From Oleiagrimonas sp. C23AA (GTDB taxonomy: Bacteria; Pseudomonadota; Gammaproteobacteria; Xanthomonadales; Rhodanobacteraceae), in NCBI RefSeq assembly GCF_011759385.1, contig NZ_JAARLY010000006.1, positions 124,001 through 188,000 on the forward strand: a stretch of DNA of 64,000 bases, written 5' to 3'. How positions within the stretch are numbered: position 1 is the stretch's first letter; each line of letters starts with the position of its first letter. This document shows positions 1-10,541 of the stretch, one piece after another. The notes below the pieces were generated by a model. The model was not told the DNA's origin. It worked only from the letters and a program-made list of their open reading frames with translations, and ran no database searches. The position numbers and the translations under genes are program-made.

Positions 1-74
1 GCCCTCCAGAAAATCCAGAGGGCGCCTATTCCTTGTCATATTTGCTAGTAACTCACAAGTTTCTATCCACGTTT

Positions 75-236
75 TCACAGCAGCGTTGTGATCAACTTTC
101 CTAGCCAAGGCGAACCGACAACTAGTGCTATGAGAACGACTATCCAGAGCCACGCTGAGGGCTTATCGTGACTTTCAATGCTCAAGTTTAATCGCATTGA
201 ATAGCTAGACTTTTGCTCCTTCTGGGGCTCGCCCAT
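75..236 (-). CDS. Small single-pass membrane protein downstream of cas3
   Basis: This 53-residue ORF begins with ATG and has GAGG 8 nt upstream (GAGGACACGGAC then ATG). A charged/polar N-terminal third (MGEPQKEQKSS...) is followed by one strongly hydrophobic segment (AWLWIVVLIALVVGSPW) and a short C-terminal tail ending KLITTLL, which fits a small inner-membrane protein. It lies 72 nt beyond the cas3 stop on the same strand, where cas5 would be expected in a complete type I-C operon. I do not recognise the family. A further ATG on the same strand at 39 opens an ORF that runs off the window edge (MTRNRRPLDFLEG...), too short to judge. The coding call rests only on the Shine-Dalgarno sequence, the frame and the plausible membrane segment. 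Confidence 0.45.
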   Translation of the reverse strand: MGEPQKEQKSSYSMRLNLSIESHDKPSAWLWIVVLIALVVGSPWLGKLITTLL

Positions 237-308
237 GTCCGTGTCCTCGAGTCTGGATAGAGCGATACTAAAATTTCTTCTTGTGAGTTACAAGAAAAAT
301 AACTCATC

Positions 309-2552
309 TCATAGAACCAGTTGCTCCCCCGCTAGAAACTGCGGATTGTCCCAATGCAGCCCGAACCGGGGGTCGTACAGCCGCGGGTTGACCAGTTGCA
401 CGAACTGTTCGCCGTAACGCTCTGGCGCAATCGGCTCAATAGCATGGGCCTGCCAAAGCGCGTCGTAGGCCTTCTGGGGCACCTGCACCAGGCGCGTTTG
501 CAGCTTGCGGGCGGCTGCCGGAGCGAAGGCCAGATCGCGCAGCACGCACTCAACGTCCGGGTCGCGTTCGCCGCTTTCCCAATCAAACGGCACGATGACC
601 GGCCGCATGCCGGTCTTGATGATCTGGAACTGCTGGGCCAGGGTTTCGAAGGGAAGCCCCTCGTACGAGCAGCGCTGGATCATGCCGAGCAGGTCGCCGT
701 CGTCCAGGGCGGCGTCACCCAAGCGGAAATACAGCTCCTGGAAGTAGGCGTGGACGGCGTCCAGCGACAGCAGGTCATCGCGGTAGGTTGGTTCGATGGC
801 CTGGAAGGCTTTGGCGAATACCTGCAGTTGTCGCGGTGGCGCCCAGTCAGCATTGCCGGGACGAAACACCTGCACTTCGCTGGCCTCGACCGGCCATGTG
901 CCCTCGCGGTTGCAGCGGCCTGCGGCCTGGGCAATGGCATCAAGGCCGGCTTCGGCGCGTAGCACCGTCGGTAGCGATATATCGACACCGGCTTCTATCA
1001 GGCTGGTGCTGATCAGGCGGCACGGCTGACCTTCATGCAGGCGCTGTCGAATGCACTTGAGCATCGCACTGCGATGCTGCGCGGTCATGAAAGTGGACAG
1101 ATGGCATGCGCCGTCCTCTGCTTCGATGCGTTCAAACAGGTGCCGTGCGTGGCGGCGATTGTTGACGATGCACAGTACCTGCTTCCGCCCGCGCAATTGT
1201 TGTTCGAGCTGGACGTCGTCCAGCGTGCCGACATGCCGCGTGCTGACACGCCTGAACTGTCGGTACAGCGTGGGTGGGTCGGGGGCCAGTTCATGCACGT
1301 TGCCAAGCCCGCCCTTCAGGCCCTGGTCCTCGCGCAGGACGGGCTGGGTGGCCGTGCAGAGCACGATGCTGGCGCGATAGTTGAGCGCAAGTTCATCCAA
1401 TAGGGCGGTGCAGGGGCGTAGCAAATCCAGTGGTAGCGTCTGCGCTTCGTCCAGGATGACCACGCTGTTGGCGATATGGTGCAGCTTGCGGCAGCGCGAG
1501 GGGCGGTCGGCGAACAGGCTTTCGAAGAACTGCACGGCGGTGGTAACGACCACCGGCGCATCCCAGTTCTGCATGGCCAGTTGCCGTTTTTCCTTCGATT
1601 GGCGCTCGATGTGCGAGTCATCGAAGGCGCTGTGGTGTTCCAGCACGGCGTCTTCGCCGAGCGCGCCGAAGGCGTCGCGGAAAACCTGCGCGTTCTGCTC
1701 GATGATGCTGGTGAAGGGGATCACGTAGATCACCCGGTCCATGCCGTGCGTAATGGCATGATCAAGGGCGAATGCCAGCGATGACAGGGTCTTGCCGCCT
1801 CCTGTAGGGACGGTCAGTGAAAACAGGCCGCGATCTCGGGTGGCCTGGGCACGGACATGACCAAGTATCTGGTGGCGCCTGCGCTTGATCTCGGTATCCG
1901 GGGTGAATCGTGGCTGGCCGAGATAGACATCGAGGTTTTCACGCAGTGCCTGCAGGCTTGGACCATGACCCACGGGGCGCGGCGCCTCGCCTTCCAGCGT
2001 CCGATAGAAGTTGTCGGTATCGATGAAGTCGGCATCGACAAGGCATGAAAAGATCATGCGCGCCAGCAAGGTAAGCTGGAACATCGCGCGTGATGGCCGT
2101 GGCGTGAAATGCCTCGGCAGGCTGAGTGTGCTGGGCAGGTCGATTTCCTGTTGCCAGTCGTCGAGCAGGAGAGGCAAGCCAGCCAGGTAATCGCAGGACA
2201 GTCGTTTGCTTAGCGCAGGGCGGTTTTCGCCGTTGATTCCATTGGCCAGACCGGCGTGATGGCCGGCAATGCCGTAGGCCAGCAGGTGCCCGTAGAGCGG
2301 ATAACGATCGCGAGCGATTACAGCGCCCCACGTGGCGTGGTCCACTTTGGGAATCTCGCCGCGAAGCCGGTCCTGAAACCGCTGTGTGTATTTGCCAAGG
2401 TCGTGCAGACGGCCAGCCACGCGGGCCAGTTCCTCGCCGCCAAACGGAGCGGCAAAGGCGGCCGCGTAATCGCCGACCTGGATCAGGTGGTCTCGTAGCC
2501 GTTGCCAGTCACTGCGATCGCCGCGAGGCGACGAATGGGCATAGAAATCCAT
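309..2552 (-). CDS. cas3: CRISPR-associated nuclease/helicase Cas3 (type I, probably I-C)
   Basis: Cas3 is recruited by Cascade and unwinds and degrades invading DNA. The 747-residue protein has an N-terminal HD nuclease domain (HDLGK at residues 50-54, then DHATWG and GHHAGL). A superfamily 2 helicase follows, with Walker A VPTGGGKT near residue 250, the DEAQ box (ILDEAQTLP) near 367, an SAT-like motif (LCTATQP), and motifs V/VI ending in AAGRCNREG. Length and HD-helicase fusion match type I-C Cas3; the subtype is inference. AAAGGA stands about 6 nt before the ATG. No cas5, cas8, cas7, cas1, cas2 or repeat array is visible on either side in this window, so it is either the first gene of an operon interrupted to the left, or a solitary cas3. 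Confidence 0.93.
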   Translation of the reverse strand: MDFYAHSSPRGDRSDWQRLRDHLIQVGDYAAAFAAPFGGEELARVAGRLHDLGKYTQRFQDRLRGEIPKVDHATWGAVIARDRYPLYGHLLAYGIAGHHAGLANGINGENRPALSKRLSCDYLAGLPLLLDDWQQEIDLPSTLSLPRHFTPRPSRAMFQLTLLARMIFSCLVDADFIDTDNFYRTLEGEAPRPVGHGPSLQALRENLDVYLGQPRFTPDTEIKRRRHQILGHVRAQATRDRGLFSLTVPTGGGKTLSSLAFALDHAITHGMDRVIYVIPFTSIIEQNAQVFRDAFGALGEDAVLEHHSAFDDSHIERQSKEKRQLAMQNWDAPVVVTTAVQFFESLFADRPSRCRKLHHIANSVVILDEAQTLPLDLLRPCTALLDELALNYRASIVLCTATQPVLREDQGLKGGLGNVHELAPDPPTLYRQFRRVSTRHVGTLDDVQLEQQLRGRKQVLCIVNNRRHARHLFERIEAEDGACHLSTFMTAQHRSAMLKCIRQRLHEGQPCRLISTSLIEAGVDISLPTVLRAEAGLDAIAQAAGRCNREGTWPVEASEVQVFRPGNADWAPPRQLQVFAKAFQAIEPTYRDDLLSLDAVHAYFQELYFRLGDAALDDGDLLGMIQRCSYEGLPFETLAQQFQIIKTGMRPVIVPFDWESGERDPDVECVLRDLAFAPAAARKLQTRLVQVPQKAYDALWQAHAIEPIAPERYGEQFVQLVNPRLYDPRFGLHWDNPQFLAGEQLVL

Positions 2553-2598
2553 GTGCGTCCTTTCCCTGGGCTTTTTTTCGCTGATTCATTTCAGTCTC

Positions 2599-2613
2599 GC
2601 TTAAAGCTTAAGC
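2599..2613. promoter_or_regulatory. Inverted repeat upstream of cas3
   Basis: GCTTAA-AGC-TTAAGC forms a perfect 6-bp inverted repeat about 47 nt upstream of the cas3 start, in an AT-richer patch between cas3 and the divergent icd gene. It could be an operator or part of the cas3 promoter. This is only a sequence observation; no regulator is identified. Confidence 0.3.
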
Positions 2614-2666
2614 ACATTTGTTCTCATATGTTGAGCCAACGGTGGGCAGTCCTCTTCCGCCCTTGA

Positions 2667-5081
<2,415 letters not shown>

Positions 5082-5126
5082 CGCGCTGCAGCTGATAGCC
5101 CGGCGCATATGCCGAGCTTTCATGTG

Positions 5127-5149
5127 ACGGGCCGCCTTGAGCGGCCCGT
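5127..5149 (+). terminator. Hairpin terminator after icd
   Basis: ACGGGCCGC-CTTGA-GCGGCCCGT gives a 9-bp GC-rich stem with a 5-nt loop, about 45 nt after the icd stop, followed by TGCGTTTGT. The uridine tract is weak, so termination strength is uncertain. Confidence 0.55.
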
Positions 5150-5292
5150 TGCGTTTGTGCGTCAGGTTTTCGTGAGAGTGGGGCATGCAGGCGCTTTACT
5201 GGCGTGCTGTGCCGTGCCGCGGCGTTGCGCCTGGATGGTTGATTGCTGGTCTGTCGTGCGGGGTTGAGGGCGTCGTCTCTACCCATCCCCAG

Positions 5293-5547
5293 CCCTCCCC
5301 TGCGAGCAGGGGAGGGAGTCAGGGCCGAGAGGGGCTCTCTGCGGTGGCGCACCGGGGCAAGAAGGGCGCGGGTGATCGTTTGCCTGTCTGTGGTGTGAGG
5401 TTGAGGGGCACCTTCACCCCACCCCAGCCCTCCCCTGCGAGCAGGGGAGGGGGTCAGGGCTGCGGTCGGGCTCAAACTCCCCACGTCCACGTCCACGTCC
5501 ACGTCCAAAGACCAAAGACCACTCCTCCCCCTGCTTGCAGGGGGAGG
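5293..5547. repeat. Cluster of three REP-like palindromes plus short tandem repeats
   Basis: Three copies of an 11-bp-arm palindrome lie in the 650-bp gap between icd and the GH3 gene. Two have arms CCCTCCCCTGC/GCAGGGGAGGG with a GA centre (5293-5316, 5428-5451). One has arms CCTCCCCCTGC/GCAGGGGGAGG with a TT centre (5524-5547). The first two are preceded by an ACCC(C)A...CCCAG run. Between the second and third is a tandem array of CCACGT, four units from 5481 to 5504, followed by two units of AAAGACC. Three more copies of the palindrome occur at 8013-8433. These resemble REP elements; no gene is seen in the gap. Confidence 0.85.
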
Positions 5548-5730
5548 TTGGGAGGGGGTGAATGCTTGCGACGGTCTGTGTGTTCAGCCGGCTCACTACC
5601 TTTCCCCAAGCTCGCTTCAGGCTGTGGCGAGCCGGTGCATTTGCGAGGTCAATTGACGCGCTGCGGCAAGGCTGCCTGCCAAGCATGCGCTACATTGCGC
5701 GCTGTTGATCACGCCGAAGTGGAGAGGGAG

Positions 5731-7944
5731 ATGAACAAGCGAACCCGTGCCGGCCTGCGTCTGGTCGGCGTGCTCGCGATGGGCCTTGCCGCGCCGTTGG
5801 CGCTGGCGGCGGCCTCCGCGTCACAGCCATGGATGAACCCCAAGTTTTCGCCGGACAAGCGCGCCGATCTGCTGGTGTCGAAGATGACCCAGGCCGAGAA
5901 GCTGCACATGATCCGCAGTTACTTCGGCAGCCCCGGTGGCCCGAAGGGCTTCCCGATGCCCAAGGGGGCGCTGGGTTCGGCAGGCTACGTGCCGGCCATT
6001 CCGCGCCTTGGCATTCCCGCGCTGCAGGAAAGCGACGCCGGTATGGGCGTGGCCAATCCGCACGGCGCACGCCCAGGCGATGGTGCCACCTCGTTGCCCT
6101 CGGGCCTGGCCACAGCCGCTACCTGGACGCCGCAGATCGCCTACAAGGGCGGCAAGATGATTGGCCACGAGGCTTGGAGCAAGGGTTTCAATATCCTGCT
6201 GGCCGGCGGTATCGATCTGGTGCGCGATCCGCGCAACGGGCGCAACTTCGAGTACGCCGGTGAAGATCCGCTGCTGGCGGGCGAAATGGTGGGCAGCTTC
6301 ATCAAGGGCATCCAGAGCCAGCACGTCATTTCGACCATCAAGCATTACGCGGTCAACGACCAAGAAACCGCGCGTACAACTGTCAGCGCTGTCATCAGCA
6401 AGAAGGCGATGCGCGAGTCGGATCTGCTGGCCTTTGAAATTGCGATTGCCAAGGGTGATCCGGGCTCGGTGATGTGCTCGTACAACAAGGTCAACGGTGA
6501 CTGGGCCTGCGAGAACAAGTACCTGCTCACCGATGTGCTGAAGGACGACTGGAAGTATCCGGGCTTTGTCATGTCCGACTGGGGCGGCACGCACAGCTCG
6601 GCCAAGGCGGTCAATGCCGGTCTGGATCAGGAGTCGGCGGGCGAGCAGTTCGACGACAAGGAATGGTTCGACAAGCCGCTGAAGCAGGACCTGGCCGATG
6701 GCAAGGTCAGCGAGAAGCGTCTGGACGACATGGTCCACCGCATCCTGCGCTCGATGTTCGCGGTGGGTCTGTTCGAGCATCCGCCGACCAAGCAGCCAGT
6801 GAATCGTGCGGCCGACAAGCGCGTCGCCCAGCACACACTGGAAGCCGGTGCCGTGCTGCTGCGCAACGAGCACGACACGCTCCCGCTCGCCAGCTCCACG
6901 GCCAGCGTGGCGGTGATCGGCGCGCATGCCGACAAGGGCGTGCTGGCCGGTGGTGGTTCGTCGGTGGTGGTGCCGTGGGGCGGCAACGCCGTACCGGGCC
7001 TGAAGCCGACCGAATGGCCGGGTCCGATCATGTATCAGCGCTCGGCGCCGATGGCGGCCATTGCCAGCATTGTCGGCAAGAGCAAGGTGCATTTCGCCGA
7101 GGGCGACGACATTGCCAAGGCGGTGGCTTTGGCCAAGCGCTCGAAGGTGGCCGTGGTGTTCGCGCAGAAGTGGGCGGGCGAATCTTTCGACTGGGTCAAC
7201 CTGAAGCTCGATGACAACCAGGACCAGCTGATCGAGGCTGTGGCCAAGGCCAACCCCAACACCATCGTGGTGCTGGAAACCAACGGCCCGGTCGATATGC
7301 CGTGGCTGGACCAGGTCGGGGCCGTGCTGGAAGCCTGGTATCCGGGCAGCGGTGGTGGTCCTGCCATTGCCAATATCCTGTTTGGCAAGGTCAATCCGTC
7401 CGGTCGCCTGCCGGTGACCTGGCCGCGCAGCCTGGATCAGCTGCCGCGCAAGGATCTGCCCGGCGCCGGTGGCCATGGCACGCCTGACAAGAGCGTGGAC
7501 TACAACATCGAAGGTGCTGATGTCGGCTACCGCTGGTTCATCGCCAAGGACAAGCAGCCGCTGTTCTCGTTCGGCTATGGCCTGAGCTACACGCAGTTCT
7601 CGCATGGCACGCCGAAGGTGGCCGCGCACGGGCACCAGGTGAAGGTGACTGTGCCGGTGCAAAACACCGGCAAGCGCGCCGGCGCCGATGTGGTGCAGGT
7701 GTACGTGAAGGCGCCGGGCGCCGATGCGCCGCACCTGGCGGGCTTCGACAAGGTATCGCTGAAGGCTGGTGCCAGCCAGGGCGTGACCGTGTCGCTGCAT
7801 CCCAAACTGCTGGCCGAGTTTGATACGGCCAGTGATGACTGGCGCATCGCGGGCGGCGACTATCAGGTCTATGTCGGCAGCGATGCCGAGCACCTGGGGC
7901 AGCCAGTGAACGTGCATCTGGCTGCGGGCAAGCTGGCGCCGTAA
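5731..7944 (+). CDS. Secreted glycoside hydrolase family 3 beta-glucosidase
   Basis: The 737-residue protein probably releases terminal beta-linked glucose (or xylose) from oligosaccharides in the periplasm or outside the cell. It starts with a signal peptide (positive MNKRTR, hydrophobic core, LALAAASA cleavage region). The GH3 N-terminal barrel carries the substrate motif KHYAVND near residue 208 and the nucleophile Asp283 in VMSDWGGTHS. A GH3 C-terminal sandwich and a fibronectin-III-like domain close the protein (KRAGADVVQVYVKAP onward). ATG at 5731 directly follows a GGAGAGGGAG ribosome site; longer upstream starts would read through REP repeats. The exact substrate cannot be told from sequence. 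A diverged duplicate of its last codons lies downstream at 8104-8220. Confidence 0.93.
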   Translation: MNKRTRAGLRLVGVLAMGLAAPLALAAASASQPWMNPKFSPDKRADLLVSKMTQAEKLHMIRSYFGSPGGPKGFPMPKGALGSAGYVPAIPRLGIPALQESDAGMGVANPHGARPGDGATSLPSGLATAATWTPQIAYKGGKMIGHEAWSKGFNILLAGGIDLVRDPRNGRNFEYAGEDPLLAGEMVGSFIKGIQSQHVISTIKHYAVNDQETARTTVSAVISKKAMRESDLLAFEIAIAKGDPGSVMCSYNKVNGDWACENKYLLTDVLKDDWKYPGFVMSDWGGTHSSAKAVNAGLDQESAGEQFDDKEWFDKPLKQDLADGKVSEKRLDDMVHRILRSMFAVGLFEHPPTKQPVNRAADKRVAQHTLEAGAVLLRNEHDTLPLASSTASVAVIGAHADKGVLAGGGSSVVVPWGGNAVPGLKPTEWPGPIMYQRSAPMAAIASIVGKSKVHFAEGDDIAKAVALAKRSKVAVVFAQKWAGESFDWVNLKLDDNQDQLIEAVAKANPNTIVVLETNGPVDMPWLDQVGAVLEAWYPGSGGGPAIANILFGKVNPSGRLPVTWPRSLDQLPRKDLPGAGGHGTPDKSVDYNIEGADVGYRWFIAKDKQPLFSFGYGLSYTQFSHGTPKVAAHGHQVKVTVPVQNTGKRAGADVVQVYVKAPGADAPHLAGFDKVSLKAGASQGVTVSLHPKLLAEFDTASDDWRIAGGDYQVYVGSDAEHLGQPVNVHLAAGKLAP

Positions 7945-8012
7945 GCGCTTGGGCGGGAGAGGGCTGAGGCGCTTTCTCGCTGTGTGGGGTGCAAGGCTTC
8001 ACCCCCTCCCAG

Positions 8013-8433
8013 CCTCCCCCTGCGAGCAGGGGGAGGGGTTGTTAGTACCGAGGTGCTAGGGCTATGTCGCCGTGGCGGGTGGCTTATCGGCTGTTCCTCC
8101 ACTGCCCGCGACGATTGGCGCATCGTTGGTGGCGACTATCAGGTCCATGTCGGCAGCGATGCCGAGCATCTGGGGCAGCCAGTGAACGTGCATCTGGCGG
8201 CGGGCGAGCTGGCGCCATAAGCGCTTGGGCGGGAGAGGGCTGAGGCGCTTTCTCGCTGTGTGGGGTGAGGCAAGGCTTCACCCCCTCCCAGCCTCCCCCT
8301 GCGAGCAGGGGGAGGGGTTTGATCGGTGGTTGGCTAGAGCGCCTGTACGGTGAACGCTTTCCCTGCGAGGAGCGTGATCGGTGTCGAGTTCGCTACTGGC
8401 GCAGTGTCTCCCTCCCCTGCTGGCAGGGGAGGG
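8013..8433. repeat. Second cluster of REP-like palindromes
   Basis: Three copies flank the GH3 remnant. CCTCCCCCTGC-GA-GCAGGGGGAGG occurs at 8013-8036 and 8292-8315; these two sit in the duplicated GH3 3' segment. CCCTCCCCTGC-TG-GCAGGGGAGGG occurs at 8410-8433. They are the same element family as at 5293-5547. Stems are perfect in every copy while the arms differ by a shifted C/G, so pairing is kept. Confidence 0.85.
8104..8220 (+). pseudogene. 3' remnant of a second GH3 gene
   Basis: The last 38 codons of a GH3 gene (through the stop), with the following ~100 bp of non-coding DNA including a REP-like palindrome, repeat the segment 7828-8036. Compared with the intact gene, changes from the shared tryptophan codon on include Ala to Val, Tyr to His and Lys to Glu, plus four synonymous differences; the 3' flank is almost identical apart from a 4-nt indel. 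There is no start codon context, catalytic domain or upstream GH3 sequence, so it is not functional. It is best explained as what is left of a tandem paralogue after deletion, though a short segmental duplication is also possible. Confidence 0.8.
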
Positions 8434-8583
8434 TTGGGGTGGGGTCGAAGCTTGCCAGGCAAGGTGATGCTTACCTCATCGACATGGCATTTCTTCGCCG
8501 ACTCCGTATTGCAAAAAGCCGATGCCCCCGGTTGCTGAGGGCTGCAGGCATTTAGCCAAGCGCTATGTTGCAAGCGCCGGTGA

Positions 8584-9531
8584 TCAAGCGCCGCCGCTGG
8601 CGCTGTTCAGTGCCTCGATGTCGCCTTCGTCCAGCTTCAGCTGGGTCGATTCGATCAGCTGTTCGAGCTGCTCCAGGCTGGTTGCGCTGGCAATAGGTGC
8701 GGTGATGCCGGGCCGGGCCATCAGCCAGGCCAGGGCCACTTGCACCGGCTGGGTGTCATGGCGCTTGGCCACATCGTCCAGCGCCCGCAACACACGCTTG
8801 CCGTGCGCGTTCATGTATTTGCCGACCATGCCCTTGCGCTGGCGACCTTCCAGATCGTCGTCGCTGCGGTATTTGCCGGTCAGAAAGCCGGCGGCGAGCG
8901 AGAAATAGCTGATCACACCCACTTTCCGCTCGCGGATCAGTGGTTCCAGGTCGGCCTCATAACCGGCGCGCTCAAGCAGGTTGTATTCCGGCTGCAGCGC
9001 CTCGTAGCGTGGCAGGTCTTCGCGCTCGGCAATATCCAGTGCTTCGTTGAGCTGTCTGGCGCTGAAGTTGGAGGCGCCGATCACGCGCACCTTGCCCTGT
9101 TCGATCAGCTCACCGTACGCGGCCAGGGTTTCGGCCTGCGGCGTGTTCTCGTCGAAGGCGTGCGACTGGTACAGGTCGATATGGTCGGTTTGCAGACGCT
9201 TGAGCGAGTCATCCACCGCAGCGCGGATGTTGTCGGCCGATAGCCCCGGGTGTGGCTCCCACTTGCCCACCTTGGTGGCCAGCACGATCTTGTCGCGCTT
9301 GCCGCTCTGGGCCAGCCATTTGCCGAGGATGGTTTCCGACTCGCCACCCTGGTTGCCGTCGGCCCAGCGCGAATACACGTCAGCGGTGTCGATCAGGTTG
9401 AAACCGGCATCGACGAACCGGTCCAGCAGCTCGAATGAGCGCTTCTCGTCGGCTGTCCAGCCGAATACATTGCCGCCGAAGGCCAGCGGGGCTACCGAGA
9501 GCTCGGATTTTCCAATCGTGCGCATGTCCAT
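8584..9531 (-). CDS. Aldo/keto reductase
   Basis: A cytosolic NADPH-dependent oxidoreductase of the aldo/keto reductase superfamily, 315 residues. The catalytic tetrad is visible: Asp and Tyr in LIDTADVYSRW, Lys in VLATKVG, and His in LYQSH. The C-terminal cofactor region (ITAPIASATSLEQL) is also present. ATG at 9531 is preferred because GAGG stands about 7 nt upstream and the protein then begins MDMRTIGKSEL, the usual family start; the frame remains open upstream. It is divergent from the NYN gene. The physiological substrate is unknown. Confidence 0.92.
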   Translation of the reverse strand: MDMRTIGKSELSVAPLAFGGNVFGWTADEKRSFELLDRFVDAGFNLIDTADVYSRWADGNQGGESETILGKWLAQSGKRDKIVLATKVGKWEPHPGLSADNIRAAVDDSLKRLQTDHIDLYQSHAFDENTPQAETLAAYGELIEQGKVRVIGASNFSARQLNEALDIAEREDLPRYEALQPEYNLLERAGYEADLEPLIRERKVGVISYFSLAAGFLTGKYRSDDDLEGRQRKGMVGKYMNAHGKRVLRALDDVAKRHDTQPVQVALAWLMARPGITAPIASATSLEQLEQLIESTQLKLDEGDIEALNSASGGA

Positions 9532-9754
9532 GGGGTGCCTCGTACATCCATCAGGGGAGGGCGCGTGGCGCCACAAGAGCTTCGATGAAAACAGCCGGCG
9601 TACCAGCGCACGCTGAATACATCGGCGCCACGCCGGTGTTGCGGGTGCACACGCGCTATCATGCGCGCGGCGGGTCAACATGGAAGACCCGCGCTTCCTT
9701 CGGACAGCGACCTATTTTTCGCGTCCGCCATGCTTCATTTATGTCGGGGTACCC

Positions 9755-10420
9755 ATGACTTCAACCGCCATCCTGATCGACGGCGCCTTTTTTCTCGCCC
9801 GTTTTCGCAAGGTTTATGCCGATCGCGACGTCAATGACGCGCGCGCCGTGGCCAAGACCGCCTTTTCCATGGCCATCGAGCACATCAAGGCGCTGGACCG
9901 CCCCAAGGAAGCGCTTTACCGCATCTTCTTCTACGACTGCGCACCGATGGACAAGCGCTTCCAGCGCCCCATCAGCGGTGAGTGGATCGACTACAGCACC
10001 AGCCCCATGGCCGGCTTCCGCCGTGATCTGCACGACCAGCTGCGCCGCCAGCGCAAGATGGCGCTGCGCCTGGGCCGGCTGGCCGATCGCGGCGGCGAGT
10101 GGCAGCTCAAGCGCCACGTCTACGCGCCTTTGCACAACGCCGACATGGAGTGGGAAGACCTGCGCGATGAGCACTTCGAGCTGGACATGCGCCAGACCCA
10201 GGTCGACATGAAGATCGGCATCGACATCGCCTCGCTGGCGCACAAGCGCCTGGTCGACCAGATTGTGCTGGTGGCCGGCGATGCCGACTTCATTCCGGCC
10301 GCCAAGCTGGCGCGCCGCGAAGGTATCGACTTCATTCTCGATCCGATGTGGCAGGGCATTTCCAACGACCTGCATGAGCACATCGACGGTCTGCAGTCGG
10401 TGTGCCCTCGCCCCTACTGA
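9755..10420 (+). CDS. NYN-domain (LabA/DUF88-like) protein, putative RNase
   Basis: The 221-residue product begins STAILIDGAFFLARF, the first acidic motif of the PIN-like NYN fold. It later shows QTQVDMKIGIDIA and LVAGDADFIPAA, giving the remaining conserved aspartates of a metal-dependent nuclease site. Family members are thought to act on RNA, but no substrate can be assigned here. ATG at 9755 is chosen because the motif-bearing strand begins immediately afterwards; the frame is open further upstream. It stands alone between the divergent aldo/keto reductase and the lipoprotein methyltransferase. Confidence 0.85.
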   Translation: MTSTAILIDGAFFLARFRKVYADRDVNDARAVAKTAFSMAIEHIKALDRPKEALYRIFFYDCAPMDKRFQRPISGEWIDYSTSPMAGFRRDLHDQLRRQRKMALRLGRLADRGGEWQLKRHVYAPLHNADMEWEDLRDEHFELDMRQTQVDMKIGIDIASLAHKRLVDQIVLVAGDADFIPAAKLARREGIDFILDPMWQGISNDLHEHIDGLQSVCPRPY

Positions 10421-10541
10421 GGGTGCCACCGCGAAGTGGCCGACTTCACGGCCGCTTCGCACCCGCATGGTAAATTGCCATGCGTGGGGAGAGCCGATTT
10501 GCGGCGTGGCACCAGGTGCGGCGCTGGAGGGATACCTAGCG

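Noticed and set aside
5821-7917. 698-codon open frame antisense to the GH3 gene, and similar long antisense frames over hrpB (14472-15704) and gspD (21583-23304)
   Set aside because: All mirror well-supported genes in high-GC DNA and show no protein-family motif.
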